Positions 33,228 through 42,799 are shown, numbered from the stretch's first letter. The stretch is 64,000 nucleotides of DNA from CAVAWX01 sp963642995 (GCA_963642995.1 CAVIIZ010000001.1:62001-126000); one strand, 5' to 3'. Translations and numbers: made by a program. Notes: a model not told the origin generated them from the sequence alone.

Positions 33228-34653
33228 CTGCCTGTTGCGCCTCCTCGACGATCTTGTCCAAACCCATGAAACGCGACGCCTTCACGAGCACGATGTCTGC
33301 GGGTTGCAGATGCTCGGCCAGCCAGGACACGGCGGCGGGCACGTCGTCGAAATGCTGCACGGCGCCGGCGGGCATGCCGGCCTCGACGGCGGCGGCGGCC
33401 ATGGCGGCCGACAACGTGCCCACGCACACGAGGCGGTCGACGTGAAGACGGGCCGCGCTGCGGCCCACCTGCGCGTGGAGCTCGCGCTCATCGGCGCCCA
33501 GCTCCCCCATGTCGCCCAAGACGGCCACGCGCTTGCCCTCGCATTCCATGTCGCGCAGGGCCGCGAGCGCCGCGGCCATGGAATCGGGGCTGGCGTTATA
33601 GGCGTCGTTTACGAAAATCGCGCCGCGCAGGCCGCGCACGATCTGCATGCGCATATCGGCCGGCACGGCGTCGGCAAGTCCCGCCGCGATCTTTTCGGCA
33701 GGCATGCCCAGATAGGACGCGACGGCGGCGGCGGCAAGCGCGTTTTCCACGTTGTGGCGCCCGCGGACCGCCAGGTGCACCCGCCGCGGCGGCTTGCCGT
33801 CGCCGCAGTCGAGGTAGAACGAGGCGCGCGCGCCGGCGTCCAGCGAGACGTCGCAGGCGCGCACATCGGCCGCCTCGGACAGCCCGAAGCTCTTGCACGC
33901 CGTGCCGCGCCCGTCTATGCCGGCCGCCTCGCGGACAAGCGGCGTGAGGGGGTCGTCGGCGTTCAGCACGGCAAGCCCGTCGGGCGGCAGGGCAGCCGGC
34001 AGCTCGGCTTTCGCCCGCGCGATGGCCTCCTGCGAGCCCAAAAGCTCCATGTGGGCCACGCCTATGTTGGTGACGACGCCGATGGAGGGCTTCGCGAAGG
34101 CGCACAGCCGCTCTATCTGGCCGGCGCCGCGCATGCCCATCTCCACCACGAGCACCTCGGTGTCCTTGGCCGCCGCCAGCACGGTCTGGGGCACGCCCAG
34201 CTCGTTGTTGTGGTTGGCCTGCGTGGCGACCACGTTGAAGGAGCGGCGCAAGACGGCCGCGACGAGGTCTTTGGTCGAGGTCTTGCCGACGGAGCCCGTG
34301 ACGCCCACGACGATGGCGCGGATCTGCGCGCGCCACCAGCCGGCGAGCGCGCTGATGGTCGCGACGGCGTCTGCCACCACGACGATGGGACAGGAGAACT
34401 CGCCTGCCACCGCGCAGGCGGCGTCGTCCGGGCGGCGCGTGCACACCACGCAGCCGGCGCCGGCCATGGCGGCCCGGGCGACGAGGTCGTTGCCGTCGAC
34501 GCGCGCGCCGCGGGTGGCCAGGAAGATGTTGTCCGCGGCCAGCTCGCGCGTGTCCCACGTCAGGCCTTTCGCCACGCGGGCCGCGCCGGCCTCGTCGCAG
34601 ACAAGCTCGCCGCCGCAGACCTCGGCGATCTTTTTCGCGTCTATCTCTATCAC
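33220..34653 (-). CDS. murF: UDP-MurNAc-tripeptide--D-Ala-D-Ala ligase
   Basis: 477 residues from a GTG that overlaps the murE stop as GTGA. ATP loop GVTGSVGKTSTKDL, LVVEMGMRGAGQIERL, NIGVAHMELLGS and the C-terminal NDAYNASPDSMAAAL are MurF signatures. It adds D-Ala-D-Ala to complete the pentapeptide. Confidence 0.97.
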   Translation of the reverse strand: MIEIDAKKIAEVCGGELVCDEAGAARVAKGLTWDTRELAADNIFLATRGARVDGNDLVARAAMAGAGCVVCTRRPDDAACAVAGEFSCPIVVVADAVATISALAGWWRAQIRAIVVGVTGSVGKTSTKDLVAAVLRRSFNVVATQANHNNELGVPQTVLAAAKDTEVLVVEMGMRGAGQIERLCAFAKPSIGVVTNIGVAHMELLGSQEAIARAKAELPAALPPDGLAVLNADDPLTPLVREAAGIDGRGTACKSFGLSEAADVRACDVSLDAGARASFYLDCGDGKPPRRVHLAVRGRHNVENALAAAAVASYLGMPAEKIAAGLADAVPADMRMQIVRGLRGAIFVNDAYNASPDSMAAALAALRDMECEGKRVAVLGDMGELGADERELHAQVGRSAARLHVDRLVCVGTLSAAMAAAAVEAGMPAGAVQHFDDVPAAVSWLAEHLQPADIVLVKASRFMGLDKIVEEAQQADV

Positions 34654-36131
34654 AAGGCGTCGATCTCCTCGGCCGCGACGACGCGGTCGTCGAAGGGCAG
34701 TTTCTCGGTGCCCACCATCTGGTAGTCCTCGTGGCCTTTTCCGCATATGAGCACGGCGTCGCCGCTTTGCGCAAGCGAGAGCGCGAGGCGTATGGCAGAC
34801 CGGCGGTCGCGCTCGACATGCACGCGCGCGCCCGCTCCCTCCATGCCCGGAAGTATCTCGTCGATGATGGCCTGCGCGTCTTCGGTGCGCGGGTTGTCGG
34901 AGGTGACGACGGCGACGTCGGCCGCCAGCGCGGCCGCCCCCATCTTCGGGCGCTTGTCGCGGTCGCGGTCGCCCCCGCAGCCGAACACGCAGATGACGCG
35001 CCCCGGAGTGACGTCTGCCACGGCCGAGATCGCCTTGGCGACGGCATCCGGCGTGTGCGCGTAGTCCACGAGCACGCCGAAGGGGGGCTGCTTTCCGCCG
35101 GCGCCCTGCACGCTTTGCATGCGGCCGGGGACCTGCGGCGACGAGGCGAGGGCCTCGCAGATGGCCTGCGGGGTGTAGCCCAAGGCCACGCCGACGCCGG
35201 CGCACACGAGGGCGTTTTCCACGTTGAAGCGCCCCACCAGCGGCAAGGCGAACTCGTCTTGGCGCTGTCCGCCGAAAGACAGCGTGAGAAGCGTCGTGTG
35301 CGGCGCGTAGACGGCGCGCTCCAAGTGCACGAAGGCCCCGCGGTCCGCGCCGACCGTCAAGACCTCGAAGCCGGCCTGCGCGCACATCTGCACGAGGCGC
35401 CTGCCGTGCTCGTGGTCGATGCAGACGACGCGCGCGCCCACCTCGTGCTCGGTGAACAGGCGCGCCTTGGCCGCGAAGTACGACTCCATGGTCTTGTGGT
35501 AGTCGAGGTGGTCTTGGGAGAGGTTGGTGAAGGCCGCGACGGCAAAACGCGTGCCCGCGATGCGGTCCAAGTCGATGGCATGGCTGGACACCTCCAACGC
35601 GGCCACGCCCACGCCCGCGTCCGCCATGTCCGAGAGCAGCGCCTGCAAGTCGCGGCTCTCCGGCGTGGTGCGCAGCGAGGGGCGGCGCTCGTCTGCCACG
35701 TGCACCTCGACCGTGCCCACGAGGCCGGTCTTCACGTGCGCGGCGCACGCGGCCATATGCTCGACGAGGAAGGCCGTCGTCGTCTTGCCGTTGGTGCCGG
35801 TGACGCCTACGAGGGAAAGCCTTTCGGAGGGGCGGCCGAAGAAGTTCGCCGCGCACAAGGCCAGCGCGCGCCGCGTGTCCTCCACCAGTATCTGGGGCAC
35901 GTCGCAATCCTCGAGACGGCGCTGCACCACGAGGGCGGAGGCTCCCGCGGCGACGGCGGCACGTGCGAAATCGTGCCCGTCGACGCGCGTGCCCGGCACG
36001 CAGAAAAACAGCGACCCCGGCTTCACCTCCGAGGAGGCGTAGACGACGTCGGCGACGCGCAGGCCGTCGATGCTGCCGTGCACGACGTCGTGGCCGATGC
36101 CGGAGAAGACCTTCTCGATTGCAAGCTGCAT
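34650..36131 (-). CDS. murE: UDP-MurNAc-L-Ala-D-Glu--meso-diaminopimelate ligase
   Basis: 493 residues from the ATG at 36131 (MQLAIEKVFSG), which has AAAGGGA upstream. Features are the ATP loop GVTGTNGKTTT, LEVSSHAIDLDRIAG, NLSQDHLDYH, and near the C-terminus DNPRTED. The DNPR form is that of enzymes adding meso-diaminopimelate rather than lysine, so A1-gamma-type peptidoglycan is inferred. Confidence 0.96.
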   Translation of the reverse strand: MQLAIEKVFSGIGHDVVHGSIDGLRVADVVYASSEVKPGSLFFCVPGTRVDGHDFARAAVAAGASALVVQRRLEDCDVPQILVEDTRRALALCAANFFGRPSERLSLVGVTGTNGKTTTAFLVEHMAACAAHVKTGLVGTVEVHVADERRPSLRTTPESRDLQALLSDMADAGVGVAALEVSSHAIDLDRIAGTRFAVAAFTNLSQDHLDYHKTMESYFAAKARLFTEHEVGARVVCIDHEHGRRLVQMCAQAGFEVLTVGADRGAFVHLERAVYAPHTTLLTLSFGGQRQDEFALPLVGRFNVENALVCAGVGVALGYTPQAICEALASSPQVPGRMQSVQGAGGKQPPFGVLVDYAHTPDAVAKAISAVADVTPGRVICVFGCGGDRDRDKRPKMGAAALAADVAVVTSDNPRTEDAQAIIDEILPGMEGAGARVHVERDRRSAIRLALSLAQSGDAVLICGKGHEDYQMVGTEKLPFDDRVVAAEEIDAL

Positions 36132-36184
36132 GCCTTTTTCCCTTTGCCGCCTTTTCCCGGTTTGCCCGAAATCCAAACGAGTAT

Positions 36185-37993
36185 TTAACTTCTATCGGGG
36201 CTGATTTGGTAGCACCCGATGGCAAACGACATGATATCGGCAAAAACAGGGCCGCACACCGGCCCTCCGCCCTCCTCCGTCTTGGGCTCTTCCACCGTCA
36301 CGATGCACACGAGGTCGCTCGTGGATCCTTCGAGCCAGCCGGCAAACGACACGATGTAGGCGCCCTGGCGGTACTTTCCCGTGTTGTCGGCCACCTCGGC
36401 GGTGCCCGTCTTTCCCACCACGTCGAAGCCCTCTATGGCCGCGTCTGCCCCCGTGCCCTCCTCGCTTGCCACCACCTCGCGCAACATGTCGCTGACCTGC
36501 GCGCACACATCGGCGTCGCATGCCGTGGAGGTGGCGGAGAACTTCTGCGCGTACTCGCGCGAGGCCTCCTCGTCTTGGACCACCTCGGTGAGGAAGTGCG
36601 GCGTGCGCAAGGTGCCGCCCTGCTCCAGGGCGCAGTAGGCGCGCGCCATCTGCAGGGCGCTCGTGCTCAGGCCCTGCCCGAAGGTGATGTTGGCCTCCTG
36701 CACGCCGTCCCAGTCCGAGGCCTGCTCCAGCAGACCGGAGACGACGCCCGGGAAGTCCGTCTCGGGCTTGACGCCTATCCCGAAGGCCTTGTAGGTCTCG
36801 CGCAGCTGCTCGTTGGACAGCGTCTCGCCGGCTTTCACCATGCCGATGTTGGAGCTTTGCGCGACGATGGACGAGAGGGTCATCTCCGTGTCGCCGTGCT
36901 CGTGCGAGTCGGTCACCGTGGAATCGTAGACCTGCAGCGCGGAGGGGACGGAAAACACGGTGTCGGGCGTCGCGTCCGTGTGCTCGAGGACCGCCGCGGC
37001 GGTGAGGGCCTTGAAAGTCGAGCCCGGCTCGTAGGAGTCGTCCACGCTCCAGATCTTGCCCACGTCCCTGTCCCAAGACGTCTTCGCGCCCGTCGTCTCT
37101 CCCCCCTGCGCGCCTCCCTGCGCCTTCGCGTCTGCGCCTTCGGCCGTCTCCTCTTTTCGGGTGAACGAGCATGCCGCGTATATCTCGCCCGTCGCCGCAT
37201 CCACCACCGTGGCAGAGCCGCCCTCGGCCTTGTAGCCCTCGACGGCCGACAGCAGGCTCGTCTCGCAGCGCTGCTGCAGCTTTATGTCGATGGAGGTCTT
37301 GATGGAGGTGCCGGATCCGTCCGAGGCGTCCGCGCCGTTCGTGGCGCCGACCATCGGGATGCCCTTCAGCCCCTGCGTGACGTCGCTTGCGTCGCTCGAG
37401 CCGGACAAGATGTCGTTGTATTGCATCTCGAGGCCGGCGATGCCGTTGCCGTCCACGTCGATGGAGCCTATCACCTGCGTGCCGGTCTCGTCGTTGGGGT
37501 AGACGCGCTTGCTGTCGGCCAGGTAGTGGACGCCCGCGAGGTTCTTGGACTTCAGCTCCTCTTTCAAGGCCTGGGCCACGTCGGCGTCGGCCTTGCGCTT
37601 GATGTAGACGAAGGAGGTATCGGGCGTCGTCACCAGCGACAGGCAGTCCGCGTAGGCGAGTTTGTAGGGCTCTTCGAGATGGGAGGCCAGCACGCGCGCG
37701 ACCTTCTCGGCGTCTGTTATCTCGCCCGGGTCGGCGTAGATGGTCGTGGCGTCGACGCTGGCCGCGATGGTCTCGCCGTTGCGGTCGTAGATGGTGCCGC
37801 GCTTCACGGTCTGCACGACCTCGGCGGTGTGCGAGTCGCGGGCCTTTCGCGCGTTCTCGTCGGCGTCGATCACCTGCACCCACACGAGACGGGCCACGAT
37901 GGCGCTGAACAGCACGGCGAACACCAAAAGTATCGTCCAGTCGCGCGTGGACGGCGCCCTCTCGAATATCGTTGTGCTCTTCTCGCGTGCCAT
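36185..37993 (-). CDS. ftsI: Septal transpeptidase FtsI (PBP3 type)
   Basis: 602 residues. Short cytoplasmic tail, one membrane helix (about 19-40), a PBP dimerisation domain beginning KRGTIYDRNGETIAAS, then the transpeptidase domain with SxxK at Ser325-Lys328 (EPGSTFK), SSN in AQSSNIGM and KTG in VGKTGTAEV. An acidic Gly/Gln/Thr-rich insertion near residues 285-305 precedes the SxxK motif. It crosslinks septal peptidoglycan with FtsW as partner. No PASTA domains are present. Confidence 0.95.
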   Translation of the reverse strand: MAREKSTTIFERAPSTRDWTILLVFAVLFSAIVARLVWVQVIDADENARKARDSHTAEVVQTVKRGTIYDRNGETIAASVDATTIYADPGEITDAEKVARVLASHLEEPYKLAYADCLSLVTTPDTSFVYIKRKADADVAQALKEELKSKNLAGVHYLADSKRVYPNDETGTQVIGSIDVDGNGIAGLEMQYNDILSGSSDASDVTQGLKGIPMVGATNGADASDGSGTSIKTSIDIKLQQRCETSLLSAVEGYKAEGGSATVVDAATGEIYAACSFTRKEETAEGADAKAQGGAQGGETTGAKTSWDRDVGKIWSVDDSYEPGSTFKALTAAAVLEHTDATPDTVFSVPSALQVYDSTVTDSHEHGDTEMTLSSIVAQSSNIGMVKAGETLSNEQLRETYKAFGIGVKPETDFPGVVSGLLEQASDWDGVQEANITFGQGLSTSALQMARAYCALEQGGTLRTPHFLTEVVQDEEASREYAQKFSATSTACDADVCAQVSDMLREVVASEEGTGADAAIEGFDVVGKTGTAEVADNTGKYRQGAYIVSFAGWLEGSTSDLVCIVTVEEPKTEEGGGPVCGPVFADIMSFAIGCYQISPDRS

Positions 37994-38021
37994 ACGACGG
38001 CCCGAAGCGCTGCGCCGCGCC

Positions 38022-38648
38022 CTAGTCGCGGGCCGCGGCGGCGCGGGCGCTCTCGATTGTGCCGGACACGGATATCTTGCCGTTGGGAAAGGTCGCGATG
38101 CGAGGCGCGGCGTCCACCTCGATGAAGGCGGCGGCCGTGTCCACGCTCATGCCGAGGCCGGCGGCGGCGGACTCGAGGCGCGCGGGGCTCGTGAGCCGGG
38201 AGTGCTCGAGCTCCAGGTTGGTCGTGGAGGCCTGCGCGGTCTTTATCTGCCCGGCGAGGCGCTCGGTGTTGGCCATGGTCTGCAAGGTCGAGGCGTTCAT
38301 CCACACGCTGGCGAAGGCGGCGCACGCGATTGCCGCGGCGCACGCTATGACGGCTTTGAAGAGCAGGGACTGCGCGTAGCTGATGCCCGCGGGCTTGCGT
38401 CCCGCGCCGTCGTGGGCGCGCAGGCGGGGCTTGCGCCCGAGTTCGCGCACGCGCTCGCCGGTCCCGTGCGCCTCCTCGCGTTCGAGCCGCTCGAAGTCCA
38501 CGGCCTCCGAGCCGTATGCATAGCGCGAGCGCGCATGTCCCGTGCGGCCCGCGTCCGCGCGCGTCTGTGCTCGCCGCGTCCGGCCGCTCGTCTGTGCCTC
38601 GCCGCGCCGCGAGCCGCTTGCCTGCGCCCGGTACGTGCCGCGTGCCAT
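38022..38648 (-). CDS. ftsL: FtsL-like septum protein
   Basis: 208 residues from ATG 38648 with a strong AGGAGGT site. A ~90-residue basic cytoplasmic region precedes one membrane helix (about 98-118), then a short coiled coil (TERLAGQIKTAQASTTNLELEHSRL) and a small tail. The topology, size class and position between rsmH and ftsI identify it as FtsL/DivIC-like; the sequence alone is weakly conserved. It would join FtsQ in activating FtsWI. Confidence 0.82.
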   Translation of the reverse strand: MARGTYRAQASGSRRGEAQTSGRTRRAQTRADAGRTGHARSRYAYGSEAVDFERLEREEAHGTGERVRELGRKPRLRAHDGAGRKPAGISYAQSLLFKAVIACAAAIACAAFASVWMNASTLQTMANTERLAGQIKTAQASTTNLELEHSRLTSPARLESAAAGLGMSVDTAAAFIEVDAAPRIATFPNGKISVSGTIESARAAAARD

Positions 38649-38723
38649 CTCGTGCACCTCCTTTCCTCCTCGCCTGTCCGTTTCGCGAAAACGCGCCCCT
38701 CGCACCTGCGCCGCGCGTCTTCG

Positions 38724-39674
38724 CTACAGCTTTCTCGCCGCCCGCAGAAGCGCGCTTCGCGCCCTCGGGTTCTCTTCGATTTCGGCTGCCGACGCATGCA
38801 CCGGCTTGCGCGTCAGCACCTCGAGCACCGGCTTTCTCCCGCACGCGCACACCGGCAAATCCGGCGGGCACGTGCATGGCCTCTGCGCCTTGCGAAAGCT
38901 CTCCTTCACGATGCGGTCTTCGAGCGAGTGGTAGCTGATGACCGCGATGCGCCCGCCCGGGTTCAGCCAGCGTATGGCCGCGTCCAGGCCTTCGGCAAGC
39001 GCGTCGAGCTCGTGGTTCACCTCTATGCGCAGCGCCTGGAAGGTGCGCTTTGCCGGGTGCCCGCCCTCGCGTCGGGCGGCGGCGGGAATCGCGCGCTTCA
39101 CGATGTCGACGAGTTGGAAGGTGGTCTTGACGGGATGCCCGCGCCGCTCGTCGCACACGAATCGAGCGATGCGGGCAGCCCACTTCTCCTCGCCGTACGC
39201 GGACAGCACGCGCGCGAGCTCTTCTTGGGAGCAGCTCGCGAGCACGTCCGCGGCGGTGGTCGTCTGCGTCTTCGGGTCCATGCGCATGTCGAGCGGGGCG
39301 TCCGCGCGATACGAAAAGCCGCGCTCGCCGAAATCGAACTGCGGAGAGCTCACCCCCAAGTCGAGCAAGACCGCGTCGACGCCGGGCACGGCAGCCTCTG
39401 CGAGCAAGTCGTCTATATGGGAGAAATTCCCCTTCAACAAGACGGGCTCGTCGGAAAGGCCCGAGTCGGCCAGTGCCTGGCGCGCCGCCGCAAGAGCCGC
39501 ATCGTCTTGGTCGATGCCGAAAAGCAGGCCATCCGGCGCAATCGCGCGCGCGCAGGCCCTCGCGTGCCCCGCGCCTCCCAACGTGCAGTCCAGGTAGACA
39601 TCACCCGGATGCAAGTCGAGCGCGCCGAGCACCTCCTCCAACATGACGGGGGTGTGCCGGTATTCGCGTTTCAA
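38724..39674 (-). CDS. rsmH: 16S rRNA (cytosine(1402)-N(4))-methyltransferase
   Basis: 316 residues from a TTG start (MKREYRHTPVMLEEVL) nine bases after the mraZ stop; the frame is open further into mraZ. Family motifs are HTPVMLEEV, YLDCTLGGAGHARA, LLDLGVSSPQFD, RGFSYRADAPLDMRMD and YHSLEDRIVK. It methylates C1402 in the decoding centre. No strong ribosome site precedes the TTG, so the start is uncertain. Confidence 0.95.
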   Translation of the reverse strand: MKREYRHTPVMLEEVLGALDLHPGDVYLDCTLGGAGHARACARAIAPDGLLFGIDQDDAALAAARQALADSGLSDEPVLLKGNFSHIDDLLAEAAVPGVDAVLLDLGVSSPQFDFGERGFSYRADAPLDMRMDPKTQTTTAADVLASCSQEELARVLSAYGEEKWAARIARFVCDERRGHPVKTTFQLVDIVKRAIPAAARREGGHPAKRTFQALRIEVNHELDALAEGLDAAIRWLNPGGRIAVISYHSLEDRIVKESFRKAQRPCTCPPDLPVCACGRKPVLEVLTRKPVHASAAEIEENPRARSALLRAARKL

Positions 39675-39682
39675 CGTGCTGC

Positions 39683-40108
39683 TCAGTCTTCGAGGAGGTC
39701 GTCGATGGAAAACGAATCGTCGTGATCTGCGAACTTCCGCGAATCCCAAAGCTCGATGTGGTCGTCGTTGCCGGTGACGGTCACGTCTTTTTCGATCGAA
39801 GCCCGCACGCGCTGCTTGGCCGGGATCTTCACGCGGCCGGCGGCGTCGATGCTCACGCTTTCAGCCGAACGCGTGAGCGCCGAGCGAAGCTCGATGTGCG
39901 CGCGTTTGCGGGGGTCGTAGCCGCCCTCTTCTTTCGGGAAGAAGGAGTCCACCCAGTCGAGGAACGCCCCTTCGGAGAAGACGTAGAGGGCGTCGTCGAA
40001 TCCGGGGACGATCACGACCTCGTCCGGCAGCGCCTTGCGCATCTTGGCGGGAAGCGACAGGCGCCCCTTGTCGTCGACGGACCGCTCGTCCGTGCCGAAG
40101 AAACGCAT
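39683..40108 (-). CDS. mraZ: Transcriptional regulator MraZ
   Basis: 141 residues from ATG 40108 with GGGAGGT upstream. Two SpoVT/AbrB-like halves are visible: FFGTDERSVDDKGRLSLPAKMRKAL and SVSIDAAGRVKIPAKQRVRA, each with the D-x-x-GR core. MraZ binds repeated TGGG-type sites upstream of its own gene and represses the dcw cluster in bacteria studied. The first gene of the cluster here. Confidence 0.95.
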   Translation of the reverse strand: MRFFGTDERSVDDKGRLSLPAKMRKALPDEVVIVPGFDDALYVFSEGAFLDWVDSFFPKEEGGYDPRKRAHIELRSALTRSAESVSIDAAGRVKIPAKQRVRASIEKDVTVTGNDDHIELWDSRKFADHDDSFSIDDLLED

Positions 40109-40191
40109 GTGCCACCTCCCCCGCGCAAGCAAGCTTCTAAGAGCAGCCCCCCGTGCTGTGATTAGGCTTCGGTTGAGGGGCTGCGTTTGGG

Positions 40192-40220
40192 AATATATCC
40201 CATTTTCCCCCACCTCTCAA
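40192..40220 (-). promoter_or_regulatory. Promoter of the mraZ/dcw cluster
   Basis: TTGAGA (40220-40215), 17-bp spacer, TATATT (40197-40192) on the minus strand. Transcription would start near 40185, giving a leader of about 77 nt that begins with an 8-bp stem GCAGCCCC / GGGGCTGC (40184-40177 with 40150-40143). Confidence 0.7.
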
Positions 40221-40245
40221 CACATTTTTCCCACCCATCTCCCCA
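40199..40245 (-). promoter_or_regulatory. Candidate MraZ operator (TGGG repeats)
   Basis: Five TGGG units on the minus strand, at 40245, 40237, 40233, 40212 and 40202 (first base). Two lie in the promoter spacer and three just upstream of the -35. MraZ is known to bind closely spaced TGGG-containing direct repeats in the mraZ promoter, so the placement fits autorepression. Confidence 0.55.
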
Positions 40246-40440
40246 AAGGCCACCTCGAAGGGCATGCACGTCCCTCCCCTCGGCGAGTTTTGGCGCAACA
40301 TCTTGTGCATGGTGAAAAACGCGGCACAACCCCTAGCCCGCGCGCCGCGGTGGGAGGCCGTGGGAGATTTTTTCGTGAAGACGGCGCGGACGCGGACGCC
40401 ACGCCCGAAACCGCCCCCGAAAAAGGCGGCGCGCGAGGAG

Positions 40441-40461
40441 AAACCCCGCAGGAGGTGCGGG
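40441..40461 (-). terminator. Possible terminator after tgt
   Basis: Six-bp stem CCCGCA / TGCGGG (40461-40456 with 40450-40445) followed by GTTTC on the minus strand. Weak. The rest of 40246-40489 shows no gene. Confidence 0.3.
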
Positions 40462-40489
40462 CGGCGGGCGCGGCGGCAGCGGGCGAAGA

Positions 40490-41605
40490 TCAGTAGTCGG
40501 CGGCGGCGGGCGAGGCCATCCAGGCGTCGAGGAAGTCCTTGTAGCAGCCCGCCTCGACGGCGGCGCGCGCGCGGGCCATGAGGTCGAGCAGGAAGTGGAT
40601 GTTGTGGACGGACAGCAGCGTCGAGTGCAAGATCTCGTCTGCCTTCACCAGGTGCCGTATGTAGGCGCGCGAGTAGCTCCGGCACACCGGGCAGCCGCAG
40701 CTCTCGTCGAGGGGACGATCGTCGAGGCGGTACTTGGCGTTGCGCATGTTCATGCGGCCCGTGCTGGAAAACGCCGTGCCCATGCGCGCCGTGCGCGTGG
40801 GCAAGACGCAATCGAACATGTCGATGCCGCAGGCCACGCCGCGCACGAGCGTCGTGGGGTTGCCCACGCCCATGAGATAGCGCGGCTTGTCGCGGGGCAG
40901 CGCCGCGGCCACGGCCGGCAGCTGCGCGAGCATGGTCTCGTGGTCCTCTCCCACCGAGTAGCCGCCGATGCCGTATCCGGGCAAGTCGAGCGCGCGCACG
41001 CGGGCGGCGCTCGCCGCGCGCAGGTCCTCGAAGACGCCGCCTTGCACGATGCCGAACAGCGCCTGGTCGTCGCGCACGTGCGCCTCCTTGCAGCGGGCCG
41101 CCCACTGCGCCGAGCGCTCGACGGCCGCGGCCACCTCGTCGCGCGTGGCGGGGTAGCGCGTGCACTGGTCGAGCTGCATGATGACGTCGCCGCCGATGGC
41201 CTCCTGCACGCGCATGTTGTCCTCGGGGGTCCAGCGGTGCTTGCTGCCGTCCACGATGCTGGTGAAGTCGATGCCGTCGGCGTCGAGCTTCAAGGTGTGC
41301 GCGAGGCTGAACACCTGGAAGCCGCCGCTGTCGGTGAGCAGGGGCCCGTCCCAGTTCATGAACTTGTGCACCCCGCCGAATTTCTCGAGCACCTCGGTGC
41401 CCGGGCGCAGGTAGAGATGGTAGGTGTTCGCGAGGATGATCTGGGCGCCCACCTCGTGCAGCTGCGGCACGGTCACCCCCTTCACCGTGGCCTTCGTGCC
41501 CACCGGCATGAAGATGGGGGTCTCTATGCAGCCGTGCGGCGTGTGGAAGCGCCCGCGCCGGGCCGCCGTGGCCGGATCTTGCGCCAGCAGGTCGAACTCG
41601 AACAT
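40490..41605 (-). CDS. tgt: tRNA-guanine transglycosylase
   Basis: 371 residues, full length. RGRFHTPHGCIETPIFMPVGTKATVKG at the N-terminus, DSGGFQVFSL with the catalytic Asp, GIVQGG, LPGYGIGGYSVGE, and the zinc site CGCPVCRSYSRAYIRHL. It exchanges guanine-34 of GUN-anticodon tRNAs for preQ1. It lies 15 bp after queA; the remaining queuosine genes are not in the window. Confidence 0.97.
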   Translation of the reverse strand: MFEFDLLAQDPATAARRGRFHTPHGCIETPIFMPVGTKATVKGVTVPQLHEVGAQIILANTYHLYLRPGTEVLEKFGGVHKFMNWDGPLLTDSGGFQVFSLAHTLKLDADGIDFTSIVDGSKHRWTPEDNMRVQEAIGGDVIMQLDQCTRYPATRDEVAAAVERSAQWAARCKEAHVRDDQALFGIVQGGVFEDLRAASAARVRALDLPGYGIGGYSVGEDHETMLAQLPAVAAALPRDKPRYLMGVGNPTTLVRGVACGIDMFDCVLPTRTARMGTAFSSTGRMNMRNAKYRLDDRPLDESCGCPVCRSYSRAYIRHLVKADEILHSTLLSVHNIHFLLDLMARARAAVEAGCYKDFLDAWMASPAAADY

Positions 41606-41620
41606 GCGCTGCCCCTTTCC

Positions 41621-42775
41621 CTACAGCAAAAGCATCGCGTCGCCGAAGCTGAAGAAACGGTACCCCTCGCGCTTGGCCGTCTCGTAGGCGCCCATGATGC
41701 GCGCGCGCCCCGAAAACGCCGAGACGAGCATCACGAGCGTCGAGCGCGGGACGTGGAAGTTCGTGACGATGGCGTCCACCACCTTGAACTCGTATCCGGG
41801 CAAGATGAACAGGTCGGTGGCCGCGCGGCGACACGGCTCGACCTCGCCCGTCGCGGCGGCGGCGGACTCCAGCGAGCGCACCGAGGTCGTGCCCACGGCG
41901 ATCACGCGCCCGCCCGCGGCGCGGGTCTCGGCCACCGCCCGCGCGGTCTCGTCCGGCACCGTGTAGCGCTCCGTGTGCATGGCGTGCTCTTGCGGGTCGT
42001 CTTCTTCCACGAGGCGGAAAGTGTCCAGCCCCACCTCCAGGTCCACCTGCGCGAAGCGCGCGCCCGCGTCCTTCACGCGCGCGATCAGCTCCTCGGTGAA
42101 GTGCAAGCCGGCCGTCGGCGCGGCGGCGCTTCTCTCCTCCTTGGCGTAGACCGTCTGGTAGAGCTCCTCGTCGCCGGCGTAGTCCTTGATATAGGGCGGC
42201 AGGGGCGTGTGGCCCAGCTCGTGGAGCGCGGAGGCCACATCGCGGGCGGGCGCGCCCTCGGGCAGGGTGAAGCGGACGGCGCGGCTGCCGTTGTCGCAGT
42301 CGATGCCCACCACCTCGCCGAGCAGAAGCGGCGCGTCCGAACTCTCGGAGCCTTCGGGATCCTCGCCGTCTCTCCCGCCGGCCTTTCCGCCTTGCGCATC
42401 GCCGGCTTCGCGCACGCCGTCGCCTGCGCGAAACTCGATGCGCGCCCCCGGCTTCAAGCGCTTGCCCGGACGCACCATGCAGTTCCAGGTCTGCTCGAAG
42501 GCGTCTTTTCGCGCATTCGCCACGCGATCGAGCAGCAGGCACTCGACGCGCCCGCCCGTCGTCTTCCTCCCGAACAGGCGCGCGAGAAGCACGCGCGTGA
42601 CGTTCACCACGAACAGGTCGCCCGGCCGCACATAGTCCACGATGTCGGAGAAGACGCGGTGCTCGAGGTGGCCGTCGCGGCCCAGCACCATGAGCTTGCA
42701 CGAGTCGCGCGGCACGGCGGGCGTTTGCGCTATGCAGGTTTCGGGAAGGTCGTAGTCGAAATCGTCGGTCTTCAT
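41621..42775 (-). CDS. queA: tRNA preQ1(34) S-adenosylmethionine ribosyltransferase-isomerase
   Basis: 384 residues: DFDYDLPETCIAQTPAVPRD, FVVNVTRVLLARLFGRK, AAPTAGLHFTEEL and the C-terminal GYEFKVVDAIVTNFHVPRSTLVMLVSAF. It attaches the epoxycyclopentanediol unit to preQ1 in tRNA. A Gly/Asp/Lys-rich insertion near residues 118-145 is not part of the family core. It starts a two-gene operon with tgt. Confidence 0.96.
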   Translation of the reverse strand: MKTDDFDYDLPETCIAQTPAVPRDSCKLMVLGRDGHLEHRVFSDIVDYVRPGDLFVVNVTRVLLARLFGRKTTGGRVECLLLDRVANARKDAFEQTWNCMVRPGKRLKPGARIEFRAGDGVREAGDAQGGKAGGRDGEDPEGSESSDAPLLLGEVVGIDCDNGSRAVRFTLPEGAPARDVASALHELGHTPLPPYIKDYAGDEELYQTVYAKEERSAAAPTAGLHFTEELIARVKDAGARFAQVDLEVGLDTFRLVEEDDPQEHAMHTERYTVPDETARAVAETRAAGGRVIAVGTTSVRSLESAAAATGEVEPCRRAATDLFILPGYEFKVVDAIVTNFHVPRSTLVMLVSAFSGRARIMGAYETAKREGYRFFSFGDAMLLL

Positions 42776-42799
42776 CTGCTCTCCTCAACTGAATGCACG

